DNA of 5,888 nt from Treponema sp. (GTDB taxonomy: Bacteria; Spirochaetota; Spirochaetia; Treponematales; UBA12059): NCBI GenBank assembly GCA_012517645.1, contig JAAYUR010000370.1, positions 1 through 5,888 of the forward strand. Reading direction: 5' to 3'. Positions 1-5,462 of the stretch are shown in pieces. Every line of letters begins with the position of its first letter. Positions within the stretch are counted from its first letter, which is position 1. The translations under genes and the position numbers were made by a program. Below the pieces are notes generated by a model. It made no database searches. It was not told where the DNA came from and saw nothing but the letters and a program-made list of their open reading frames with translations.

Positions 1-491
1 ACGACGGCCGGGAGCTCCGCGCCCTGGGGGAAAAGGAGCTTTCGGAATACCGGAAGATGCACGTATCCTTCATCTTCCAGTCCTATAACCTGATCCCCGT
101 GCTCACGGTGGCGGAAAACGTGGAACTTCCGCTGGTCATCGAGCGCAAGAAGAACGGCGCCCAGGCCCGGGCCAAGGCCCTGGAGTTATTGTCCGCCGTG
201 GGGCTTTCGGGAATGGAGAACCGCTATCCCCGGGAGCTGTCCGGGGGCCAGGAGCAGCGGGTGGCCATCGCCCGGGCCCTGGTCAAGGACCCCATCGTGG
301 TCCTGGCGGACGAGCCCACGGCGAACCTGGACTCCCACACAGCCCTGGAGATCGTGGATCTAATGAAGCGCATCAACGCGGAACGCCAGACCACCTTCAT
401 CTTCTCCACCCACGACAAGCTGGTCATGGACCACGCCCGCCGCATCGTGACCCTCCGGGACGGAGAGATCACCGGCGACGAGAGGAGGTGA
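1..491 (+). CDS. ABC transporter ATP-binding protein, LolD/MacB class (5'-partial)
   Basis: This is the cytoplasmic ATPase subunit that would power the two FtsX-type permeases encoded next. The reading frame is open from base 3, so the ATG at 57 is internal and the true start lies upstream. Of the protein, 162 residues are visible (numbered from base 3). The Q-loop lies around FQSYNLIP (residues 25-32), the ABC signature is LSGGQ (79-83) followed by EQRVAIARAL, Walker B is IVVLADEP (98-105) with D-loop NLDS, and the switch histidine is in STHD (His137). Walker A is missing only because roughly 65-70 N-terminal residues fall outside the window. The NLIPVLTVAENVELPL stretch after the Q-loop is typical of the LolD/MacB/FtsE group, not of importers. 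All visible catalytic motifs are intact. Only one base separates the stop from the next gene. The LolD-like assignment rests on motifs and context; the substrate is not shown. Confidence 0.95.
   Translation, partial: DGRELRALGEKELSEYRKMHVSFIFQSYNLIPVLTVAENVELPLVIERKKNGAQARAKALELLSAVGLSGMENRYPRELSGGQEQRVAIARALVKDPIVVLADEPTANLDSHTALEIVDLMKRINAERQTTFIFSTHDKLVMDHARRIVTLRDGEITGDERR
483..491 (+). promoter_or_regulatory. Ribosome binding site of the first permease gene
   Basis: AGGAGGTGA is a near-complete match to the anti-Shine-Dalgarno sequence. It lies inside the last codons and stop of the ATPase gene, with GGAGG ending four bases before the ATG at 493. It fixes that start and suggests translational coupling of the two genes. 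Confidence 0.8.
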
Positions 492-492
492 C

Positions 493-1752
493 ATGAACAC
501 TCTGTTCAAGATCGCCGCGCGCAACGTGCTGCGGAACAAGCGGCGCACGGCCATAACCGGAATCGTCATGATGTTCGGGATCGGCCTCTATATCTACGCG
601 GACTCCATCCTGAAGGGCATGGACCGGATGACCATCGACAACATGGTCAACTACACCGAGTCCTTCCTGAAGGTCCGGACCCCCGAATATGTATCGAACC
701 TGCAGGGGAATCCTCTGGACTACGGCATCCCGGACCCCGAGGGAACGATACGCACGATCCTGGCCGCGGATCCGTCCGTGAAGGCGGCCGCGCCCAGGAC
801 CCGCTTCGTGGCCCGCCTATCCAACTACGAGGACGAGATTCCCGTGTTGGCCGCCGCAGTGGACCCGGTCCGGGACGGGCAGGTATTCCGCCTGGCCGAC
901 GTGGTGACCCGAGGGGTCTGGCTGGACAAGGCCGAGCCCCGGAGCGTCGTGATCGGGGCGGACCTGGCCGAGGAGCTGGGCCTGGACCTGGGAGACTACA
1001 TCCTGGTGTCCGCCTCCACGGTCTACGAAAACGTGAACGCCGACGAATACAAGATCGCGGGGCTCTTGGCCACTCCGGATCCCTCCCTGAACAAATCGGC
1101 CCTCTTCATGGCCTATCCGGACGCGGACGAGCTTCTGGGCTTGGACGGCCTGGTCACAGAGATCGCCGTAGCCGGACGGGCCTACCCCGCCCTGGACGCC
1201 CTGCTCTCGGGGGCGGACGGGGCCGCGGCCTCGGTCTCCAAGGCCCTGCCGGGCCTGAAGGCCGACCCGATCCGGGTCCTGGCCCAGGACTACCTGGCCA
1301 TGCGGGAGATGAAGGGCAAGTTCTCCTCGATGATCATCCTGATCATGCTGGTGATCGCGGGGGTGGGGATCGTGAACACCATCCTGATGGCCGTGTACGC
1401 CCGGATCCGGGAGATCGGGGTGCTCCGCGCCTACGGCATGACCGCGAAGGAGATCAAGCGGCTCTTCACCCTGGAGGGCCTGATCGTGGGCGCCGTGGGA
1501 AGTTTTGCGGGAGTCCTCCTGGGCGTCGCCATCGTGGCGATCACCTCGACCTACGGACTATCCTTCGAAAAGCTCGTCGGGGACGTGGACATGGGCGGAA
1601 TCCCCATCATGGGCAGGCTCTACGGGGAATGGAACTTCGGGAACATGGTCTTCGGGTTCCTCTTCGGCTTGTTCGTCTCCTTCATCTCCGCCCGCATCCC
1701 GGCCAAGCGGGCCGCCAAGATGCAGGTCACCGACGCCCTGCGCTTCGTCTAA
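493..1752 (+). CDS. FtsX-family ABC transporter permease, LolC/E- or MacB-like (first of pair)
   Basis: This 419-residue inner-membrane permease has the LolC/LolE/MacB layout. A basic N-terminus (ARNVLRNKRRT) is followed by membrane segment 1 (about 18-40) and a large periplasmic domain (about 42-278, MacB_PCD type). Three C-terminal membrane segments follow (about 280-302, 328-350 and 382-400). The loop after segment 2 carries REIGVLRAYGM (306-316), the family's cytoplasmic coupling-helix signature that contacts the ATPase. The protein ends in the common PAKRAAKMQVTDALRF pattern. Length matches LolC/LolE (about 400 residues) and is too short for a MacB fusion, in keeping with the separate ATPase upstream. 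It probably pairs with the next permease as a heterodimer, because the two sequences differ clearly. Known relatives extract lipoproteins from the inner membrane or drive periplasmic efflux; which applies here cannot be read from the sequence. Confidence 0.93.
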   Translation: MNTLFKIAARNVLRNKRRTAITGIVMMFGIGLYIYADSILKGMDRMTIDNMVNYTESFLKVRTPEYVSNLQGNPLDYGIPDPEGTIRTILAADPSVKAAAPRTRFVARLSNYEDEIPVLAAAVDPVRDGQVFRLADVVTRGVWLDKAEPRSVVIGADLAEELGLDLGDYILVSASTVYENVNADEYKIAGLLATPDPSLNKSALFMAYPDADELLGLDGLVTEIAVAGRAYPALDALLSGADGAAASVSKALPGLKADPIRVLAQDYLAMREMKGKFSSMIILIMLVIAGVGIVNTILMAVYARIREIGVLRAYGMTAKEIKRLFTLEGLIVGAVGSFAGVLLGVAIVAITSTYGLSFEKLVGDVDMGGIPIMGRLYGEWNFGNMVFGFLFGLFVSFISARIPAKRAAKMQVTDALRFV

Positions 1753-1757
1753 GGAGG
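1750..1757 (+). promoter_or_regulatory. Ribosome binding site of the second permease gene, overlapping a stop codon
   Basis: TAAGGAGG contains the stop codon (TAA) of the first permease and a strong Shine-Dalgarno core. Six bases separate it from the ATG at 1764. Termination and re-initiation are therefore close together, favouring coupled synthesis of the two permeases. Confidence 0.8.
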
Positions 1758-1763
1758 ACTTAG

Positions 1764-3008
1764 ATGCGACTGTTTACCATGGCCGTCCGGAACCTCGGAC
1801 GCAATCGGCGGAGGAGCCTCCTGGCGGGGCTTTCCGTCCTGATATCGATACTCCTCATCCTGTTCATGAACGGCCTCATGAGCGGCATGATGGGATCCAT
1901 CGTGAAGAACTTCACGAAGAACGACGTGGGGCACCTGAACATCGTGACCGATGGCTACCGCGCCCGGGAGCGCTTCATGCCCGTGAACGAGGGCATCCGG
2001 GATTCCGCGGAGGTCGTCCGGATCGTGGAAGGGATCCCGGAGCTCAAGGGCCGGGTGACGCTCACGGCCGAACGGATCCGCTTCGGGGTCCTTTTGTCCT
2101 CGGGCCCGAACTCCAAGGCAGCCCTGGGGATCGCCGGGGACCCGGTGAAGGAAACGTCGATGCTGATGCTGGACCGCAGCGTCCTGCCCGGGGGCTCCTA
2201 CCTGAGCGGCCCGGGGCAGGCCATCCTGGGGGAATCCCTGGCCCGGGACCTCGGGTTGGGCGTCGGGGACGTGCTCAAGGTGGTCACCCAGAAGGCGGAC
2301 TACGGTCTGGGGTTCAAGCGGTTCACCGTGGCCGGCATCTTCAAGACCAACGTGAACTCCCTGGACAACTCGGTCTTCCAGATCGGTATCCAGGACGCCC
2401 GGGAACTCCTCGGCATGGGGGACGGGGCCCAGCAGGTACTGGTCATGCTGAAGGATTACCGCGAGGCGGACCGGGTGGAAGCCCTGATCGACGCCGCGTT
2501 GAAAAAGGCGGGGCGGGACGGACTGTCCGTCCACTCCTGGACCCGGATGGGGGACTACCCCCGCTTCGTTCGCATGGCCGAAGGCATCTACATGTACATG
2601 TACGTGGTGGTGGCCTTTCTGGGGGCCTTCATCATCACGAATATCATGATGATGGTGGTCCTGGAGCGGCGCAAGGAGATCGGAATCCTCAAGAGCATGG
2701 GCATGCCCAAGGGGGATATCCTGAAGCTCTTCCTGATGGAGGGCACTCTCCTGGGGATGGCGGGCTCCGCGGTGGGCGTCGTCCTGGGCCTCGCGATGAA
2801 CTTTGTCTTAAGCAAAGTAGGCATGGACTTCTCGCGGTCCATGGCGGGCTTCGACTGGCCCATGGACAACGTCGTCTATCCCTCGGTGAACCCGGCCCTG
2901 GGGCTGGCCTTCTTCGCCCTGGGTTCGATCGTGGCGGCCACGGTCTCCCTTCTGCCCTCCCGCAGCGCCGCCCGGATGAACCCCATCGACGCAATACGGA
3001 GTGTGTAA
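1764..3008 (+). CDS. FtsX-family ABC transporter permease, LolC/E- or MacB-like (second of pair)
   Basis: This 414-residue inner-membrane permease has the same architecture as its upstream neighbour. It has a basic N-terminal RNLGRNRRRS motif, membrane segment 1 (about 18-40), a periplasmic domain (about 42-272), then segments 2 (about 277-300), 3 (about 326-350) and 4 (about 377-397). The coupling-helix motif is ERRKEIGILKSMGM (301-314), and the C-terminus is the typical SRSAARMNPIDAIRSV. The periplasmic part differs markedly from that of the first permease, so the pair looks like LolC/LolE-style functional partners and not a recent duplication. No membrane-fusion protein or TolC-like gene is seen nearby, which argues against a MacAB-TolC efflux pump. 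The LolA-like gene that follows favours a Lol-type system instead. Which permease corresponds to LolC and which to LolE cannot be decided here. Confidence 0.93.
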   Translation: MRLFTMAVRNLGRNRRRSLLAGLSVLISILLILFMNGLMSGMMGSIVKNFTKNDVGHLNIVTDGYRARERFMPVNEGIRDSAEVVRIVEGIPELKGRVTLTAERIRFGVLLSSGPNSKAALGIAGDPVKETSMLMLDRSVLPGGSYLSGPGQAILGESLARDLGLGVGDVLKVVTQKADYGLGFKRFTVAGIFKTNVNSLDNSVFQIGIQDARELLGMGDGAQQVLVMLKDYREADRVEALIDAALKKAGRDGLSVHSWTRMGDYPRFVRMAEGIYMYMYVVVAFLGAFIITNIMMMVVLERRKEIGILKSMGMPKGDILKLFLMEGTLLGMAGSAVGVVLGLAMNFVLSKVGMDFSRSMAGFDWPMDNVVYPSVNPALGLAFFALGSIVAATVSLLPSRSAARMNPIDAIRSV

Positions 3009-3010
3009 AC

Positions 3011-3015
3011 GGAGG
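3011..3015 (+). promoter_or_regulatory. Ribosome binding site of the LolA-like gene
   Basis: GGAGG lies two bases after the permease stop codon and four bases before the ATG at 3020. It supports this ATG as the true start within a frame that stays open far upstream. A signal peptide begins exactly at this methionine. Confidence 0.8.
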
Positions 3016-3019
3016 ACCT

Positions 3020-3751
3020 ATGAAACGAGCATTTTTTGCATCCTTGATCGCCCTGGCCGCCGCGTCGGCCTTCGGACAGACCGCGGAGACGATACTCCGC
3101 AGGGTGGACGAAAACCAGGCCTTCCGGTCCATCGAGTATACCGGCAGGATGGAGATCGTCCTGGGCGGGGAAACCCGGGTCAAGACCATGAAGGCCTGGG
3201 CCGTCGGGGACAGCAAGGCCTTCATCGAGTTCACGAACCCCGAGGACCGGGGAACCCGGATGCTCAAGCTGGACAAGAACCTGTGGATGTACTTTCCCAA
3301 GGAGCAGGACACGGTGAAGATCTCCGGCCACCTCCTTAAGGAGGGGATGATGGGAAGCGACGTATCCTACGAGGACGCCATGGAATCGGACGCCCTCCTG
3401 GAGAAGTATTCCGCCTCCATCCTCCGGGAGGAGACGGTCGACGGGCGGCCCGCCTGGGTCCTGGAGCTCAAGGCCAAGACACCGACGGCCAACTACGACC
3501 GCCGCCTGGTCTGGATCGACAAGGAGCGCTTCGTGAGCATCAAGGGGGAGATGTACGCCCGGAGCGGCAAGCTCCTCAAGGAGAGCCTGTCCCTGGAGGT
3601 CCGGAACATCGAAGGACGCTGGTACCCGGTCCGGACGGAGATGATCAACCGGCTTCGCCGGGATACCCGGACGGTCTTCGTCCTGGAGGATCTGAAGCTC
3701 GATACCCGCATCCCGGATTCTCGGTTCGGCATGGCGGAGCTGACGAAGTGA
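3020..3751 (+). CDS. LolA-like periplasmic outer membrane lipoprotein-sorting protein
   Basis: This 243-residue secreted protein begins with a short signal peptide (MKRAFFASLIALAAASAFG), with likely cleavage after Gly19. There is no lipobox cysteine, so a soluble periplasmic protein is predicted. The mature part matches the pattern I know for the 'outer membrane lipoprotein-sorting' (LolA_like, PF17131-type) family. It has FTNPEDRGTRMLKL, then LWMYFP (88-93), MMGSDVSYED (110-119) and LVWIDKERF, in a chain rich in predicted beta strands consistent with a half-barrel that cradles lipid. LolA-fold proteins carry acylated cargo across the periplasm, so its place just after the ATPase and permeases fits a carrier that receives substrate from them. 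The family often accompanies FtsX or RND-type transporters rather than serving as housekeeping LolA. The start is set by the ribosome binding site and signal peptide; the same frame runs open back to 1505, but that upstream part overlaps the permeases and is not real. Family confidence is high, exact cargo unknown. Confidence 0.9.
   Translation: MKRAFFASLIALAAASAFGQTAETILRRVDENQAFRSIEYTGRMEIVLGGETRVKTMKAWAVGDSKAFIEFTNPEDRGTRMLKLDKNLWMYFPKEQDTVKISGHLLKEGMMGSDVSYEDAMESDALLEKYSASILREETVDGRPAWVLELKAKTPTANYDRRLVWIDKERFVSIKGEMYARSGKLLKESLSLEVRNIEGRWYPVRTEMINRLRRDTRTVFVLEDLKLDTRIPDSRFGMAELTK
3736..3739 (+). promoter_or_regulatory. Ribosome binding site for the GTG start of the beta-barrel gene
   Basis: GGAG within the end of the LolA-like gene lies eight bases before the GTG at 3748. 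It is weaker than the other sites in this operon. Together with the four-base GTGA stop/start overlap, it suggests that barrel synthesis depends on translation of the gene before it. Confidence 0.55.
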
Positions 3752-4875
3752 CGAGCCGTCGATATGGGCGGGGCTTCGCCCGCCCCCGGACCGCGGCGTA
3801 CGCGGGCCTCGTGCCGGTCGCCGCCCTTGCCCTGCTCCTGGCCGCCGCCGTTCCCGGGGCGGCCCAGGAGTCCTCCTGGACCCTGGGGGGCTCCCTGACC
3901 CAGCAGGCCTACGCGGCGGCGTCGGAGTCGGGATCCTCCGCGGAGGGATCCTACGGCTCGGCGACCACCCTGGAGGCGACCCTGCGGGCCCGGGGCCCGG
4001 TCCTACGGGCGGAGTTCTCCGCCGAGGCCTTCGCGGCGGCCGCGGCCCTTCCCGGCGGCGTCCCCACGGATACCCTCTACTCCCCCGGAGACCTTTCGGA
4101 CGCGGAAACCGTCCTGGCCGCCCGGGTTCGCACGGCCTACGTCAAGTGGACCGTCGAGGGTTTCTCCCTGACCGCGGGCCGCCAGATCGTCAACTACGGC
4201 AGGGGGACCGCCTGGAGCCCCGTCGACCTCTTCACGGAGCGGGACTTTTCCGGCCTTTCTGTGGCGCGCCGGGGGAGCGACGCCCTGCGCCTGACCGTTC
4301 CCCTGGGGGCCCTGTCCTTGGCGGAGGCCGTGGCGTCCCCCGCCTCGAACCCGGCGGAGGGAACCTACGCCCTGCGCGCCGCGGGCCTGGTCTTCGGCAC
4401 CCTGGAAGGCTCCCTGGTCGGGGCCCGGAAGGGAGGGGCGGAGGAGTGGATCGTCGGCGGGGATTTCAAGTTCGACCTTTCCCGGATCAGCTTCCACGGG
4501 GACGCGGCCTACTCCATCCCGGACTCGGGCGGTTCCGGGAACCTTCGGTGCGTCCTGGGCTTCGACACCTCCTTCGGGGATTTCGTCCTGGGTGCGGAAT
4601 ACTACTACAACGGGGCCGGAGCCGCGGGGGATCCCCTCTTCCCGGGGGCCCACAACGCCTACGGGGCCCTTTCCTGGAGCGCCGCGGACTACCACACCCT
4701 GGCCCTGTCCGCCCTGGCGGACCTGGAACATGCACTCTTCGCGGCCACCCTTACCTGGGCCTGGGGCCTGGCCCAGAACGGGGGCCTCACGACCTACCTC
4801 CGGCTCTCCAACGGCCGGGCGGGGACGGAAGGATGGACCGGCCAGGCGGGGTTGCAGTGGGAGGTCAAATTCTGA
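3748..4875 (+). CDS. Outer-membrane beta-barrel protein of unknown cargo
   Basis: This 375-residue protein is read from a GTG start that overlaps the previous stop (GTGA). It has an arginine-rich n-region, a hydrophobic stretch (about 16-35) and a likely signal-peptidase site after PGAA (residue 39). The mature chain has many short amphipathic strands with alternating aromatic and small residues separated by Gly/Asn/Asp-rich turns. It ends in GQAGLQWEVKF, a good match to the C-terminal beta-signal recognised by the BAM machinery, with a terminal phenylalanine. I saw no TonB box or plug domain. The motif GRQIVNYGRGTAWSPVDLF (144-162) resembles the conserved 'GRQ..NWG....SP.DLF' strand-turn of porin-like families such as DUF1302 and alginate-export-like barrels, but I cannot name the family with confidence. 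As the last gene of the operon, it may serve as the outer-membrane end of the pathway or as its cargo. Alanine and glycine content is high, in line with the local GC content. Confidence 0.85.
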   Translation: MTSRRYGRGFARPRTAAYAGLVPVAALALLLAAAVPGAAQESSWTLGGSLTQQAYAAASESGSSAEGSYGSATTLEATLRARGPVLRAEFSAEAFAAAAALPGGVPTDTLYSPGDLSDAETVLAARVRTAYVKWTVEGFSLTAGRQIVNYGRGTAWSPVDLFTERDFSGLSVARRGSDALRLTVPLGALSLAEAVASPASNPAEGTYALRAAGLVFGTLEGSLVGARKGGAEEWIVGGDFKFDLSRISFHGDAAYSIPDSGGSGNLRCVLGFDTSFGDFVLGAEYYYNGAGAAGDPLFPGAHNAYGALSWSAADYHTLALSALADLEHALFAATLTWAWGLAQNGGLTTYLRLSNGRAGTEGWTGQAGLQWEVKF

Positions 4876-4920
4876 CGAAGAAGCTTTCTCCGGACATCAC
4901 CACGGAGCACACGGAGCCGC

Positions 4921-4946
4921 GCGAGCCGGACGGAGGTCCGGCTCGC
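4921..4946. repeat. Perfect 11-bp hairpin, first inner stem-loop of the palindromic element
   Basis: GCGAGCCGGAC (4921-4931) pairs perfectly with GTCCGGCTCGC (4936-4946) around a GGAG loop. The C at 4920 and G at 4947 extend the stem to 12 pairs. No T-run follows on either strand, so it is not a standard intrinsic terminator, although such a stable stem could still slow polymerase. Confidence 0.85.
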
Positions 4947-4963
4947 GGCAGCGAAGCCCGTCG

Positions 4964-4991
4964 GCGTCCGGCCGGCGTGACGGCCGGACGC
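4964..4991. repeat. Perfect 11-bp hairpin, second inner stem-loop of the palindromic element
   Basis: GCGTCCGGCCG (4964-4974) pairs perfectly with CGGCCGGACGC (4981-4991) around a six-base loop, GCGTGA. It shares the GTCCGGC core with the first hairpin, so pairing between the two hairpins is possible. No T-run follows on either strand. Confidence 0.85.
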
Positions 4992-5045
4992 GTCCTCTGT
5001 TCCTCTGTGGTTGATTCCTTAAAACTCTTCTTCCGGCTCGGGCCG

Positions 5046-5462
5046 TCAGAGGTCGATATCCGTCCGGAACAGGGACCCCGCCCAGTCGGCGGCGGCGGCC
5101 TCTAGGGAGGACGCCTCGGGGAGTTCCGCCAGGAAGCTGGAATCCTCCCGGATCAGGGTACGGGAAAGGTGACCGGCGGCGGCCGCCAGGAATTCCCGGT
5201 CCGACCGGAACCGGGCAAGGGCGGGAACCACAAAGGCCGCTGCCAGGCAGGCGGCCAGGGCGGCCGCCCCGACGATCCGGACGCGGAACCGCCCCGGGCT
5301 GAACCGGGGCTGCCGCGGGGATGCGACCGCGCCTTCGAGGTGCGCCGCCCCGTAGCCGGGCGCTCCGCCCGATCGGACTTTCTCGGACGCATCGGCGGCC
5401 GTCTCCGCGGCCCTCCGGAGCAGGGCTCCCAGGGCCTCGTCACGCTTGTCCTCTCGCCTCAT
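5046..5462 (-). CDS. Single-pass membrane protein, probable anti-sigma factor
   Basis: This 138-residue protein is encoded directly after an ECF sigma factor gene and overlaps it by ATGA, the usual position of a cognate anti-sigma factor. Residues 1-60 form a charged, arginine-rich N-terminal part predicted to be cytoplasmic. Residues about 61-83 (VRIVGAAALAACLAAAFVVP) form one membrane segment. The last 55 residues would be periplasmic and end in SLFRTDIDL. The family logic is that the N-terminal part holds the sigma factor at the membrane and the outer part senses an envelope signal. The HxxxCxxC zinc motif of ZAS-type anti-sigma factors is absent, as is any other domain I can recognise, so the function is inferred from gene position and topology. 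The only cysteine is Cys72, inside the membrane segment. The start is supported by AAGGAG upstream. Confidence 0.8.
   Translation of the reverse strand: MRREDKRDEALGALLRRAAETAADASEKVRSGGAPGYGAAHLEGAVASPRQPRFSPGRFRVRIVGAAALAACLAAAFVVPALARFRSDREFLAAAAGHLSRTLIREDSSFLAELPEASSLEAAAADWAGSLFRTDIDL

Larger units (their letters stand above)
4877..5033. repeat. Palindromic dispersed-repeat-like element between convergent genes
   Basis: This stretch of about 157 bases starts directly after the barrel stop codon and ends about a dozen bases before the anti-sigma stop. Outer arms 4877-4916 and 4995-5033 form an imperfect inverted repeat. GAAGAAG (4877-4883) pairs with CTTCTTC (5027-5033), and ATCACCACGGAG (4896-4907) matches the complement of CTCTGTGGTTGAT (5003-5015). 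The left arm holds two CACGGAG copies; the right arm holds two CCTCTGT copies, their diverged complement. Inside lie two separate perfect hairpins. From general knowledge, CACGGAG/CACAGAG tandem modules, often mistranslated as TTEHTEHTE-like peptides, recur as dispersed repeats in many environmental bacterial genomes; this copy fits that type. It contains no gene, so any mobility would need an enzyme supplied elsewhere. It also fills the only gap between the two transcription units and may help stop transcription from both sides. Confidence 0.7.

Noticed and set aside
57..59. ATG at 57 as the start of the ATPase gene
   Set aside because: The frame is open to the window edge, and the upstream residues DGRELRALGEKELSEYRK match the LolD/MacB sequence before the Q-loop, so this methionine is internal.
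1749..2534. 261-residue minus-strand open frame opposite the second permease
   Set aside because: His/Pro/Gly-rich antisense shadow with no recognisable domain; the plus-strand permease explains the region fully.
1505..3019. Long open frame in the same frame as the LolA-like gene, running back through both permeases
   Set aside because: Its translation is Pro/Gly/Arg-rich, low-complexity shadow sequence typical of GC-rich DNA. It overlaps two clearly real permeases, and the signal peptide and ribosome binding site place the real start at 3020.
3748..3867. Possible Tat signal (SRRYGRGF) at the start of the barrel protein
   Set aside because: The residues after the twin arginine do not fit the S/T-R-R-x-F-L-K consensus, and outer-membrane barrels use the Sec route; an ordinary signal peptide explains it.
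4003..4731. 242-residue minus-strand open frame opposite the barrel gene
   Set aside because: Antisense shadow of a GC-rich gene, without signal peptide, ribosome binding site or known motif.
5034..5045. Short CGGC/GCCG stem before a TTTT run on the minus strand as a terminator for the sigma operon
   Set aside because: The stem has only four pairs and the T-run is short and distant, so it is too weak to call.
4146..5105. 319-residue open frame overlapping the barrel and the repeat
   Set aside because: Shadow frame with Pro/Gly/Arg-rich content. Its DITTEHTE stretch is the chance translation of the CACGGAG repeat arm, not a protein motif.
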